Source: Candidatus Saccharimonadota bacterium (GTDB taxonomy: Bacteria > Patescibacteriota > Saccharimonadia > Saccharimonadales > Saccharimonadaceae). Taken from it: a stretch of DNA of 37,300 bases. The notes beneath the pieces were generated by a model. That model was not told where the DNA came from and made no database searches. It saw nothing but the letters and a program-made list of their open reading frames with translations. Position numbers and translations under genes: made by a program. The first letter of the stretch is position 1. Each line of letters begins with the position of its first letter. Location of the stretch: contig JAFWNJ010000013.1 in NCBI GenBank assembly GCA_017510425.1, positions 1 to 37,300 of the forward strand, in the 5' to 3' direction. Below, piece after piece: positions 22,953 to 30,147 of the stretch.

Positions 22953-25124
22953 ATGGCATGGGTAACAGTAGCAACAACTAATTTAGGCGACAGTTCGGCA
23001 ACTTATGGCTATGTATACCTCCAATACGATAATGCCTCTAGCGGAACATCGCGTAGTTCAAGACTTCGCTTCGAAATTAGATCTGGATATTCAGTCTACA
23101 TTTATATCGACAATCTAGCTCTAGACGGAAGCGGAGTGAGAGGCAGATTCCTCTGTCAAGGCACGATGGACTTCTGGACTGGTTCGCTCGCAAATGGAAC
23201 TAGGACATTTACTTGGTCGTGCCCGTGGTATAGTGGCACCAGATCATATAGTTGCTCCGGATACATTCCTAGTGGAGTTACCGCACCAAGTGGATTATCA
23301 GTTTCGTTGAATTCAAAAACTTACAATTCAGCAACATTCAAGGTCTCTCTATCATCCTATGGCGTGCCGTCTGGTACAGATGGAAGATACATCGAGGCAG
23401 CAATCCTTAACCAAAACTCCTATGGCGCCTCATACCGATTCGCAGTAGCAAGAAACACCACATCGTCCAATATAACCGTCAGTAATTCTTCAAGCGCCAA
23501 CCCAAGCTCATTTAACATTGAGGGTAACCATAGATACTGGTATGGTGGTTACGCGTCAAATACGCAAGCCTCCACCTCAACCGTAACTGGTTCATTTTAT
23601 ACCCCATGTCCGCCACTGGCAACCCTAACCCTCGCAAGTCAAACTTACTCGACTTACGACAAAGTCAATGCGACGATAAACTATACACGCTCATCTGATG
23701 GCGGTGCAGAAACTAGAACCGGATATTATCGCTATTCTACTGATGGCGGAGCGAACTATTCTTCGTGGGCTAGCTTCGGAACGATAAGTGCAGCCGTAGG
23801 AACAAATGCAACATTTGTCGCGAATCTCCCAACGGACGCAGAAATTACCCTACAAGCCAAAATAAATACACCAAACGGTGGCGATTCGACGATAACAACA
23901 ACCGCATTCACGACACTGGCGACGCATACGGCGCCAAACTTTTCGAATTTTGAATACCGAGATACAAATGAGACAACTGTCACAATGACCGGCAACGATC
24001 AAATAATGATTCAAGGGCAATCTACACCACTCGTGACAATTTCTACTACTAATAAGGCAACCGGCAACGATGGTATTGGCGTGTCGAATTATGCCATAAC
24101 ATTTGTCGGCCAATCAAAAACCATCGACTATTCCGCTTCATCCGCAGTCACAACGACTCTAGAACCGCCGGCCGAGTCAGGAACCGAAGGTCTTACCGTA
24201 TCCGCAGTAGATGCACTTTCTCTTTCCAAAGCCGTAACCAAGAATGTCACGGTCTACCCTTGGACTGATCCAACAATATCCGCGACCGTAGAGCGAGTAA
24301 ATAACTTCGAAACTTTATCGACAATATCCGCCAGTGGCGCATATTCTCCGATCACCATTAATGGCGCACCTAAAAATACACTTACTTTCGAATACAGAAC
24401 TAAAAAATCATCTAGTTCAGATTGGAGCGCATGGACGACAAGACCGGTCACTATTTCCGGAAATAATTGGTCGATCGCCAATTTTTCAATATCGTTAGAT
24501 AATAATTACCAATGGGATGTCCAGACGCGAATAATAGATAGCTTTACCGAAACGACTGCAAATCTAATTCTATCAGTAGGAATGCCGAACTTTTTCATAG
24601 GTGTAGATGGCAGAGTTTCGGTTGGCATGAAACCAGACATAACATTACCTTCTGGCGACCGCAGCCAGTTCGAAGTGAATGGAATGATTTATTCAAAAGG
24701 ACAACCAGTGATGGCTAGCCATGTCGGACAAATAATAATGTCCACCACTCTAGATACCGCTGCTAAAGTAAAAGCCGTTTATGGTGGTACTTGGGTAGCC
24801 TGGGGAGCCGGGCGAGTTCCGGTAGGAGTAGATGCTAATGACACTGATTTTTCTACCATACAAAAAACAGGTGGCGCAAAAACCCACGCATTAACAAATG
24901 CCCAGTTGCCGAAACTGTCTGGAACAATGCAGACTTCCGTTCCAGACGGTTTTTCAACCTCGGGAATCATATCCGGAAACAACTGGTCTCAAACAAAAAG
25001 TGATACCGCCTCAAAAACTGGACGATCAACTATTTATGGTTTCAAAATTGATATAGGCGGCGATCAAGCGCATAATAATCTCCAACCATATATCACTTGT
25101 TATATGTGGCGAAGAACGGCCTAA
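22953..25124 (+). CDS. Receptor-binding/minor tail protein (DUF859-like with collar-type C-terminus)
   Basis: 723 aa, very rich in Ser, Thr, Tyr and Gly. The N-terminal 110 residues and the fibronectin-like repeats (about 115-530) resemble DUF859 siphovirus proteins. The C-terminal 135 residues (from about 588, GQIIMSTTLDTAAKVKAVYG) match tail-collar/baseplate domains: GTWVAWGAGRVPVGVD, and the ending HNNLQPYITCYMWRRTA. Such domains end short fibres that contact the host. It is the last gene of the late operon and the best candidate for host recognition. Confidence 0.82.
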   Translation: MAWVTVATTNLGDSSATYGYVYLQYDNASSGTSRSSRLRFEIRSGYSVYIYIDNLALDGSGVRGRFLCQGTMDFWTGSLANGTRTFTWSCPWYSGTRSYSCSGYIPSGVTAPSGLSVSLNSKTYNSATFKVSLSSYGVPSGTDGRYIEAAILNQNSYGASYRFAVARNTTSSNITVSNSSSANPSSFNIEGNHRYWYGGYASNTQASTSTVTGSFYTPCPPLATLTLASQTYSTYDKVNATINYTRSSDGGAETRTGYYRYSTDGGANYSSWASFGTISAAVGTNATFVANLPTDAEITLQAKINTPNGGDSTITTTAFTTLATHTAPNFSNFEYRDTNETTVTMTGNDQIMIQGQSTPLVTISTTNKATGNDGIGVSNYAITFVGQSKTIDYSASSAVTTTLEPPAESGTEGLTVSAVDALSLSKAVTKNVTVYPWTDPTISATVERVNNFETLSTISASGAYSPITINGAPKNTLTFEYRTKKSSSSDWSAWTTRPVTISGNNWSIANFSISLDNNYQWDVQTRIIDSFTETTANLILSVGMPNFFIGVDGRVSVGMKPDITLPSGDRSQFEVNGMIYSKGQPVMASHVGQIIMSTTLDTAAKVKAVYGGTWVAWGAGRVPVGVDANDTDFSTIQKTGGAKTHALTNAQLPKLSGTMQTSVPDGFSTSGIISGNNWSQTKSDTASKTGRSTIYGFKIDIGGDQAHNNLQPYITCYMWRRTA

Positions 25125-25135
25125 ATCAAGTAACC

Positions 25136-25270
25136 TTTCCTGGGCTGACACTTTTACAACAACGATAGACTACGAGAGCTATCGTTTAGGTAAACAAATG
25201 TACGAAGTGCTTTTCTTACCCAAGTTAATTGCGGGTATCAGCCCAGGAAAAGCTGCTTTAAACAGCTTTC
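25136..25270 (+). ncRNA. Three-way-junction RNA at the end of the late operon
   Basis: A 16-bp stem with one mismatch pairs 25136-25151 with 25235-25250. It encloses hairpins AACGATAG/CTATCGTT (25161-25168 with 25179-25186) and GGTAA/TTACC (25189-25193 with 25216-25220), plus a third AGTTAATTGCG at 25223-25233. A second hairpin, GGAAAAGCTG with CAGCTTTCC (25246-25271), uses the same GGAAA as the closing stem, so the two exclude each other. The strand is not certain; rightward is more likely because it follows the tail gene. The T-run is poor. Confidence 0.55.
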
Positions 25271-25489
25271 CTAGAATATTGTTTTCTCATCGAGTATAAA
25301 GCCTTCTTCAGTTACGATCTGATGAATTATCTTAATGTCCTTAAATCCAGGATCGCGACGAATCAGTCTCTTGTACTCTCTGGCGGATTGGCGAGTATGG
25401 AACCATTTTGAATAGCTATGCCCACGATCGCCATTAACGATGACTTTGTATCCGGAGTCCTCCGGAGAACCCCGGAACAAGTCAAGCAT
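25271..25489 (-). CDS. Unknown 72-aa protein
   Basis: Begins MLDLFRGSPEDSGYKV and ends EEGFILDEKTIF. It has a basic middle (RQSAREYKRLIRRDPG) like a small nucleic-acid-binding protein. A longer form starting at 25546 is possible in the same frame, but the strongest ribosome site (AAGGAGGATAAT) points instead to a separate 10-codon frame at 25497-25529. The start is thus unsettled. Opposite in direction to the late operon. Confidence 0.5.
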   Translation of the reverse strand: MLDLFRGSPEDSGYKVIVNGDRGHSYSKWFHTRQSAREYKRLIRRDPGFKDIKIIHQIVTEEGFILDEKTIF

Positions 25490-25496
25490 TTTCACT

Positions 25497-25529
25497 TCAA
25501 CCCCCACGAGCAGATTTAGCGACTTGCAT
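25497..25529 (-). CDS. Possible 10-codon leader peptide (MQVAKSARGG)
   Basis: ATG at 25529 follows AAGGAGGATAAT, one of the best ribosome sites in the window, but the frame stops after ten codons, eight bases before the next ATG at 25489. It could couple or regulate translation of the 72-aa gene. Alternatively the ribosome site is chance and the longer form from 25546 is real. Confidence 0.3.
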   Translation of the reverse strand: MQVAKSARGG

Positions 25530-25546
25530 ATTATCCTCCTTATCAT

Positions 25547-25703
25547 TAGATTTATATTCTCCTCATTTAGTTAGGCTAGTTGCTGACCCTACACACTAAT
25601 TCCATGGGTTGCTTTCGCAAAACCAAATGCGGGCAGGTAAATGTTTTAAATCTCCTTTAGATCCATCAAGTGACTGCGAAATCGAATTGACGGCTTCCGG
25701 AAA
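25547..25703. other. Spacer with no recognised gene
   Basis: Between the small leftward gene and the tRNA-Thr terminator I see only very short frames on both strands and no strong promoter. AAAGGAG is present on the minus strand near 25660 but is not followed by a usable ATG. Confidence 0.5.
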
Positions 25704-25756
25704 TAAAAAAACTCCTTGATAGAACTAGGCTTTTTTACCTAGAACTATCAAGGAGT
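25704..25756 (-). terminator. Terminator of tRNA-Thr
   Basis: ACTCCTTGATAG (25711-25722) pairs with CTATCAAGGAGT (25745-25756), extended inside by CTAGG/CCTAG. On the minus strand it is followed by seven Ts. A standard rho-independent terminator just after the tRNA. Confidence 0.88.
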
Positions 25757-25768
25757 CTAATGACTTTA

Positions 25769-25843
25769 TGGAGCCGAGTATGAGACTTGAACTCATGACC
25801 CCGCCCTTACCATGGGCGTGCTCTACCGCTGAGCTAACTCGGC
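25769..25843 (-). tRNA. tRNA-Thr (GGT)
   Basis: 75 nt with encoded CCA. Acceptor GCCGAGT pairs with ACTCGGC, the D-arm is TAGCTCAGCGGTAGAGC, the anticodon stem CGCCC/GGGCG closes loop ATGGTAA (anticodon GGT), and the T-loop is TTCAAGT. All arms pair. It is the second RNA behind the promoter at 25985. Its 3' end faces the prophage, which is the usual position of a tRNA used as an attachment site. Confidence 0.95.
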
Positions 25844-25892
25844 ATAAATCGCTTTTTATCGCGCTTATGACTTAATGTACGAACTTTTTAGT

Positions 25893-25961
25893 CGCTTTAG
25901 CTCACAGAGGCCAGACCACGGTATTACCATGGATGCGCTCTACCAACTGAGCTATCGCGGC
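25893..25961 (-). pseudogene. tRNA-Thr 5'-half remnant refolded as a rod-like hairpin
   Basis: From 25961 the minus strand reads GCCGCGA, TAGCTCAGTTGGTAGAGC and GCATCCATGGTAAT: acceptor strand, D-arm and anticodon loop of a tRNA-Thr (GGT). After the loop the expected GGATG becomes TACCG and no T-arm or 3' acceptor strand follows. Instead TAGCTCA pairs with TGAGCTA, AGAG with CTCT, and CCATGG with CCGTGG, giving one long rod. It lies first behind the tRNA promoter, ahead of the intact tRNA-Thr. Whether the product is stable is unknown. Confidence 0.6.
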
Positions 25962-25984
25962 GTTTTTAAGAAATGCGTAACGTA

Positions 25985-25990
25985 ATTATA
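25985..25990 (-). promoter_or_regulatory. Extended -10 promoter of the tRNA-Thr transcript
   Basis: On the minus strand TGT directly precedes TATAAT. The first transcribed RNA would be the tRNA remnant at 25961, then tRNA-Thr. Confidence 0.65.
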
Positions 25991-26034
25991 ACACACTTAT
26001 TGCAATATGCGCTTAAAATCGTAAAATTGCCTGC

Positions 26035-26063
26035 TTGACAAGCATTAGAACTTAGTGTATAAT
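26035..26063 (+). promoter_or_regulatory. Perfect consensus promoter, leaderless gene
   Basis: TTGACA (26035-26040), 17 bp, TATAAT (26058-26063). The ATG at 26073 begins nine bases after the -10, so the 5' leader is at most about three bases. No Shine-Dalgarno sequence is possible. Confidence 0.85.
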
Positions 26064-26072
26064 ATATATTAT

Positions 26073-26522
26073 ATGAGTACAGAGTCAATAAAATCACTAT
26101 CAAGGTTTTATATTACCTCCGGAGGACGTATCTGGGGACTTAGACCAGAGACCGAAGACACTGAAGCCCAGAATCGTCGCATTGTCATGGGTAATAGTTT
26201 TGATTCACTAGAAAAAGCCGCCCTAGCTAAAGCTCGTATCGAAGCCTGGGCTAGGGTAAGAAACTATGCCGTCAAGAAACTCCGCTACGATGAAGGTAAA
26301 CCAGTTCTCGAATTCACATTCAACTTCCCGAAAGAAACCGCGAAGTATCTAGAGGGCGATCTGAGAGTATTAATTGACGATAATATGGACGTGGAATACG
26401 TAGATCCTTTCGAGAATTCAAGTAGCGAAGATGAAGAGCCCGAAGATAATACGTTTGAAAAAATCAATGTTTCATATTCAGAAATACCAGATTCATCAGA
26501 CGAAGACGAAATCTTCTTCTAA
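26073..26522 (+). CDS. Unknown 149-aa protein with acidic tail
   Basis: The start MSTESIKSLSRFYITSGGRI is chosen over a GTG six codons earlier that overlaps the -10. Residues 1-105 look like a small alpha/beta domain, including a basic helix (AALAKARIEAWARVRNYAVKK, split near 49-69). From about 110 the chain is an acidic Ser/Asp/Glu tail. No domain recognised. It is followed after 11 bases by another acidic protein, probably in the same transcript. Confidence 0.6.
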   Translation: MSTESIKSLSRFYITSGGRIWGLRPETEDTEAQNRRIVMGNSFDSLEKAALAKARIEAWARVRNYAVKKLRYDEGKPVLEFTFNFPKETAKYLEGDLRVLIDDNMDVEYVDPFENSSSEDEEPEDNTFEKINVSYSEIPDSSDEDEIFF

Positions 26523-26533
26523 AGGGAGCCAAG

Positions 26534-27268
26534 ATGTACGACCCTGATGAAAACGACTACGAACACATCCAAAACGATTGGAATCCAGAAGACCCTAGCA
26601 TTTATCTAGAGGAATTATATGCAACTTATGGCGAAGATGAATTTGATGATCAAGAAGAAAAAGAAGAATACTACGAAGATAAAGAAGAAGGGCCTGCCAT
26701 ACCAGTCTACGAATCAGCGGAAGAATGTCAAGCCAAGACCAAACGAGATCCCTTCCTAAAGGTCATCAAAGCTCAGCAAAAAAGACTTAAAGACACAAAA
26801 CTTGAAGAAAAATATGCTGAATTTATAAAACAATACGATACACCAATTAAATATGATATTCCCTTTTTCACTAACGATGTAATGGACAAAGTCTGGAAAG
26901 ATAGGAAAGGAGAAATGCACTCTGCATATTTTTGCCTAGACATTAGTCCATATTATTTATATCAATTAGATCCTAAGTTATTAATCGTCTATGCTCCCTA
27001 TTTCATTAAAAGATTCGGCTTTCCGAATTGGTATAATCCATTCGTTGATGACATAGACGATAAAAAAACATATCTTAAGTTCATCCAAGAGAATTGCGAT
27101 AAATTAAAACTAAATCCAATCGAAATAAAAATTGTGAGAAGCGGTTCCGAATTAAGTAATCATGACGACAACTACGAGTATTATGATGACGAGGACGATG
27201 ATAGTTGGTGGTACCAAAACGAAGCCTACCAAGTTAACGAAAATGGTCATCTAGAACATATGGAATAA
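26534..27268 (+). CDS. Unknown 244-aa protein with Asp/Glu/Tyr-rich ends
   Basis: Ribosome site AAAGGGAG. An acidic N-terminal region (1-60) and an acidic, Tyr-rich C-terminal region (about 210-230, with YEYYDDEDDDS) enclose a folded core (about 75-205) with aromatic clusters such as DISPYYLYQLDPKLLIVYAPYF, split near 135-156. The same D/E/Y-rich tail style is seen in the nucleotidyltransferase at 2259-3467. Function unknown. The stop codon lies directly before the 27269 repeat. Confidence 0.55.
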   Translation: MYDPDENDYEHIQNDWNPEDPSIYLEELYATYGEDEFDDQEEKEEYYEDKEEGPAIPVYESAEECQAKTKRDPFLKVIKAQQKRLKDTKLEEKYAEFIKQYDTPIKYDIPFFTNDVMDKVWKDRKGEMHSAYFCLDISPYYLYQLDPKLLIVYAPYFIKRFGFPNWYNPFVDDIDDKKTYLKFIQENCDKLKLNPIEIKIVRSGSELSNHDDNYEYYDDEDDDSWWYQNEAYQVNENGHLEHME

Positions 27269-27282
27269 GACTCGCTTGGAGC
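27269..27282. repeat. Third, degenerate copy of a tRNA-Tyr trailer segment
   Basis: GACTCGCTTGGAGC is identical to 27427-27440, 158 bp away, and is preceded by TGGAATAA, which resembles TGGAAGTAG at the other copy. It therefore looks like an older, decayed copy of the same tRNA 3'-end unit. Confidence 0.55.
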
Positions 27283-27301
27283 CTCAATAACAGACCCAGT
27301 T

Positions 27302-27411
27302 TTATTTGAGATTAAAAGCCGGCAGATTGGTATTTTCTTCTTGCGAAGTGCGATTATTGATCGAGCGAGCAAGAAAAAATGCCGAGATGCCGGCTTTTAA
27401 TCTCAAATAAA
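27302..27411. repeat. Perfect 24-bp inverted repeat with 62-nt loop
   Basis: 27302-27325 and 27388-27411 are exact reverse complements (core GATTAAAAGCCGGCA). The loop contains a further CTTGC/GCAAG pairing. The right arm directly abuts the CCA of the tRNA-Tyr 3'-end copy at 27412. On the minus strand it lies downstream of tRNA-Tyr, but no T-run follows, so it is not an ordinary terminator. Confidence 0.85.
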
Positions 27412-27432
27412 TGGTGCTGGAAGTAGGACTCG
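27409..27432 (-). repeat. Direct copy of the tRNA-Tyr 3' end including CCA
   Basis: 24 bases are identical to 27485-27508, the tRNA-Tyr 3' end with CCA and half of the T-arm, 76 bp away. Between them, on the minus strand, is CAAAAA/TTTTTG pairing and then AGGACTCG (27454-27461), an inverted T-arm fragment. Confidence 0.85.
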
Positions 27433-27487
27433 CTTGGAGCTTTATGCGACAACCGAGTCCTGCTTTTTGAGCATTTTTGCACAAAAA

Positions 27488-27573
27488 TGGTGCTGGAAGT
27501 AGGACTCGAACCTACGAAGCGCGAAGCGCGAGAGATTTACAGTCTCTTGTCATTGCCACTAGACGATTCCAGC
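27488..27573 (-). tRNA. tRNA-Tyr (GTA)
   Basis: 86 nt with encoded CCA. Acceptor GCTGGAA/TTCCAGC, anticodon stem AGAGA/TCTCT around CTGTAAA (anticodon GTA), a long variable arm CGCGC-TTCG-CGC as in bacterial tRNA-Tyr, and T-arm GTAGG-TTCGAGT-CCTAC. It has an extended -10 promoter just upstream and an unusual trailer downstream. Confidence 0.95.
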
Positions 27574-27582
27574 AATGCTATT

Positions 27583-27588
27583 ATTATA
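27583..27588 (-). promoter_or_regulatory. Promoter of tRNA-Tyr
   Basis: TGG directly before TATAAT on the minus strand, ten bases upstream of the mature tRNA 5' end. Confidence 0.7.
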
Positions 27589-27629
27589 CCAAACACCCGA
27601 TAAAAATCAAGCAAAACATAACTCAAGGA

Positions 27630-28433
27630 CTAAATATGTTTACGGCCAGTATGGGTCCTAGAAATACGAGATTTAATTGAAAGAGTTCTTTTGCTCACAC
27701 TCTTATCATCAGATACCGAAGCATTATTAGTCCTAGGAGATTTTGAACCCGAAGGCGCAGATTCCGATACCGGCTTCTTCCGCAATTTAGCTATGGAATG
27801 ACGTCGCTTAGCAATATTATCCTTCGCTATCTGAGCCTCAATCCGTGCCGAAGTCGCAGTCGCTGCCTCAGTATTACCATTTTCTTCATAAATAGCTAAG
27901 ATATCGCGAAGCACAGATACTTTCGGATCAAGTTCGTAGGCACTCTCTAGTGCATCGACCGCCTTTTTAAAACGCCCTAGCTTTTCTTCGGCTTTAGCAA
28001 GGGCGATATACCGAGAAGGAACGTCCCCCTCAAGCGCAATCGCCTGATTGAAGGCCATCGCCGCTTTCTCGTATGCACCAGTCTCCAAGTAAATCAAGCC
28101 CACATTGTGAATCGAGGCAGGATTATTATCCAAAGATTGAGCAATCTCGAAACACTCCACCGCTTCATCGTACTTCTGACTCTTAGCATAAAGAATGCCC
28201 AACCTATTGTATGCCGCAGCATTCTTCTCGTCGAACTTCAGGATAGTAAGTAGTGCTTTCTCCGCCCGAAACGGTTTGCGTTCCTTCATTGAAGTCTGAG
28301 CAATCTGCCAAAGCTTCTTCATCTGATTGTCGTATTTCGGCGATTTCTCTTTATCTACCTTCTTCTTGGGTCGTAAAGGAAAGAAAAAAACTAAAAACAC
28401 TATAAATAATAGAATAGCAAAAAGCGCAATCAT
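27630..28433 (-). CDS. Membrane-anchored TPR protein
   Basis: 267 aa. One N-terminal membrane span (about 2-19) is followed by a basic stretch and about four tetratricopeptide repeats (about 38-175, with signatures such as AAAYNRLGILYAKSQKYDEAVECF, split over 71-94). The C-terminal 70 residues are Ser/Lys/Arg-rich and disordered. TPR repeats bind partner proteins; the partner is not known. It is the last gene of the leftward operon that begins with the pseudouridine synthase, nine bases after the delta-prime-like gene. Confidence 0.85.
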   Translation of the reverse strand: MIALFAILLFIVFLVFFFPLRPKKKVDKEKSPKYDNQMKKLWQIAQTSMKERKPFRAEKALLTILKFDEKNAAAYNRLGILYAKSQKYDEAVECFEIAQSLDNNPASIHNVGLIYLETGAYEKAAMAFNQAIALEGDVPSRYIALAKAEEKLGRFKKAVDALESAYELDPKVSVLRDILAIYEENGNTEAATATSARIEAQIAKDNIAKRRHSIAKLRKKPVSESAPSGSKSPRTNNASVSDDKSVSKRTLSIKSRISRTHTGRKHI

Positions 28434-28442
28434 AAGTATATT

Positions 28443-29105
28443 TTAACACAGATTAGCTAGTAATTGCAACTTAACATGACCATTACGACTAATACCTTCG
28501 TATGCAGCCAGAAATTTAGGTAATTTAGCCAAAAACACAGCCTTAGAAGTGAGAAAATAACTCTTATATAGCATTTCAATCGAAGTACCAACAATCGAGA
28601 GTGAATATTCCCTCACTCCGTCTTTCTTACGCGCAACATCATCAATAATTGCAACCAGCTCAGCTGGTTTCGCCACCAGTAATCTTTTAGCTAAGTCCTT
28701 CACTTTATCATCAACACGTATTTCACTAGATAAACAATCTTTATTCCTCAAAATATAAATTGAAGCGCGACTGAGTACCGTAGGTAATATTTTACTGATA
28801 TTTTCCGTAACTAATACAAAATGCACCTTATCAATCGGCTCTTCCAAAGATTTCAGAATCGCATTGTAGGCCGCATCGCTCATCTTATCCGCCGGACGAA
28901 TTATAATGTATTGATCATCAAACTGCCGATTATTAATAATATGGAAAATCTCCCTCACCTGGTCAATTGAAATAACCGACTTCTGTTCTGGCGACAAAAC
29001 AATCGCGTTTTTAATGCAAAAATCAGCATTATCCGGAATCACAAAGATCGAAGTGCCACATTTCTTCGCAATTGCTGGTATTTCACTAACTTCATCGAAA
29101 AACAT
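28443..29105 (-). CDS. holB: DNA polymerase III delta-prime-like protein, reduced
   Basis: 220 aa. ISIDQVREIFHIINNRQFDD... and the run DKMSDAAYNAILKSLEEP (near 73-90) match the clamp-loader AAA+ core (usually NALLKTLEEP), and LPTVLSRAS (about 107-115) matches the SRC-motif region, here SRA without Cys. There is no Walker A loop and the protein is shorter than usual delta-prime (about 330 aa), lacking most of the collar domain. It probably serves the replisome clamp loader in a reduced genome. Co-transcribed with its neighbours (16-base gap). Confidence 0.75.
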   Translation of the reverse strand: MFFDEVSEIPAIAKKCGTSIFVIPDNADFCIKNAIVLSPEQKSVISIDQVREIFHIINNRQFDDQYIIIRPADKMSDAAYNAILKSLEEPIDKVHFVLVTENISKILPTVLSRASIYILRNKDCLSSEIRVDDKVKDLAKRLLVAKPAELVAIIDDVARKKDGVREYSLSIVGTSIEMLYKSYFLTSKAVFLAKLPKFLAAYEGISRNGHVKLQLLANLC

Positions 29106-29121
29106 AGCTTACCCGGATTCG

Positions 29122-30030
29122 TTATCCATCCTGCCGAGCGCCATTCGACCGAACCATCGCATCAAATTCCTTCGGCCTAGGAACCCGAAAAGTCTTACGC
29201 TCGCCGCTAAGCAGATTAATCTCAAGCTCGCCCGCATGGAGCATTAGCCTGTCAGCATCATCCTTTTCACCGTAAACCACATCGCCCACGATCGGGTGAC
29301 CCAAATATTTCATATGAACCCGAAGCTGGTGTGTACGCCCCGTAATTGGCTTAAGTTCCAGTAAAGAATAATCATCATTTGTCTTCAAAACCCTATAAAA
29401 TGTCACGGATTCCTTCCCATTCGCATCCACCCGGAAAGTAGTTGGGCGCTTCAAATCTCGAATCAAAGGCAGCTCAATCTTGGCTTGATCATATTTCGGC
29501 CGACCATGGACCACTGCATAATACGTCTTGTGCACAGACCGCTTCTGAAACTGTTTTTTCAAATACTTCTGAGCCTCTTCGCTTTTTGCTATCACCATCA
29601 CACCCGAAGTGTCCCTATCAAGCCTGTGAGCCACGAAGCCATAATCTGCCAAAGTCTTCTCTGGACAATACTCCCCCTTCCCTTCGCTCAGTAGTCCAGA
29701 GGGCTTATTAACCACCACCACATCATCATCCTCATAAATAATTTCCAATTTGACATCCGAATTTTTCATCACCTTCGGCACCTTTAAATCAAGCTTCACC
29801 GTCCTCTCGAACCGAGAATTTGGCTTCGTCACAAGTTTACCATCCACGGTTACAAATCCACTTTTGATAAACTTCTGCAAAGTCGACCGATTATAACTCT
29901 TGTATATTTCACCCATTAAAACATCCAGCCTGACCTTCTCAATCGGCTCATCTTCCGCCCCAAGGACAACATCGCCGTTTATCACACGCGACATCTCTGG
30001 CTTGCTAAATTTCTTCCCTGTTATAATCAT
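29122..30030 (-). CDS. RluA-family rRNA pseudouridine synthase
   Basis: 302 aa. An S4-like RNA-binding domain (about 34-90) precedes the catalytic domain with HRLDRDTSG at 135-143, where Asp138 is the expected nucleophile. GRTHQLRVHMKYLGHPIVGD (near 235-255) is the second family signature. The enzyme isomerises uridines in rRNA, probably like RluD or RluB/C. The start follows the -10 element by six bases, so the mRNA should be leaderless. First gene of a three-gene operon. Confidence 0.92.
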   Translation of the reverse strand: MIITGKKFSKPEMSRVINGDVVLGAEDEPIEKVRLDVLMGEIYKSYNRSTLQKFIKSGFVTVDGKLVTKPNSRFERTVKLDLKVPKVMKNSDVKLEIIYEDDDVVVVNKPSGLLSEGKGEYCPEKTLADYGFVAHRLDRDTSGVMVIAKSEEAQKYLKKQFQKRSVHKTYYAVVHGRPKYDQAKIELPLIRDLKRPTTFRVDANGKESVTFYRVLKTNDDYSLLELKPITGRTHQLRVHMKYLGHPIVGDVVYGEKDDADRLMLHAGELEINLLSGERKTFRVPRPKEFDAMVRSNGARQDG

Positions 30031-30036
30031 AAATTA

Positions 30037-30042
30037 ATTATA
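30037..30042 (-). promoter_or_regulatory. Promoter of the pseudouridine synthase operon
   Basis: TATAAT on the minus strand, separated by only six bases (TAATTT) from the ATG at 30030. Transcription should begin at the start codon itself. Confidence 0.65.
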
Positions 30043-30112
30043 CTATATCAGTATCATATTGCAATCATTTTCAGCCCCAGAATCGTCATGGTTTTTACAA
30101 ACCTACCAAAAC

Positions 30113-30141
30113 TTGACAAATAAACACAAAAAGGTTATTAA
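30113..30141 (+). promoter_or_regulatory. Promoter of the 118-aa gene
   Basis: TTGACA (30113-30118), 17 bp, TATTAA (30136-30141). Transcription should start near 30148, at the first base of the inverted repeat arm ATTAATTGAGGGG. Confidence 0.65.
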
Positions 30142-30147
30142 ATATAT

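Noticed and set aside
1-25130. Integrase, repressor or replication genes of the prophage
   Set aside because: I checked all larger frames and none shows recombinase, helix-turn-helix repressor or replication motifs; they may lie left of the window.
25769-25961. Intron-containing tRNA spanning both tRNA-Thr segments
   Set aside because: The second segment is a complete tRNA with all arms, so the first cannot be its 5' exon.
27302-27411. Simple terminator for tRNA-Tyr
   Set aside because: The 24-bp arms are separated by 62 bases and no T-run follows on either strand; it also abuts a CCA copy, which needs another explanation.
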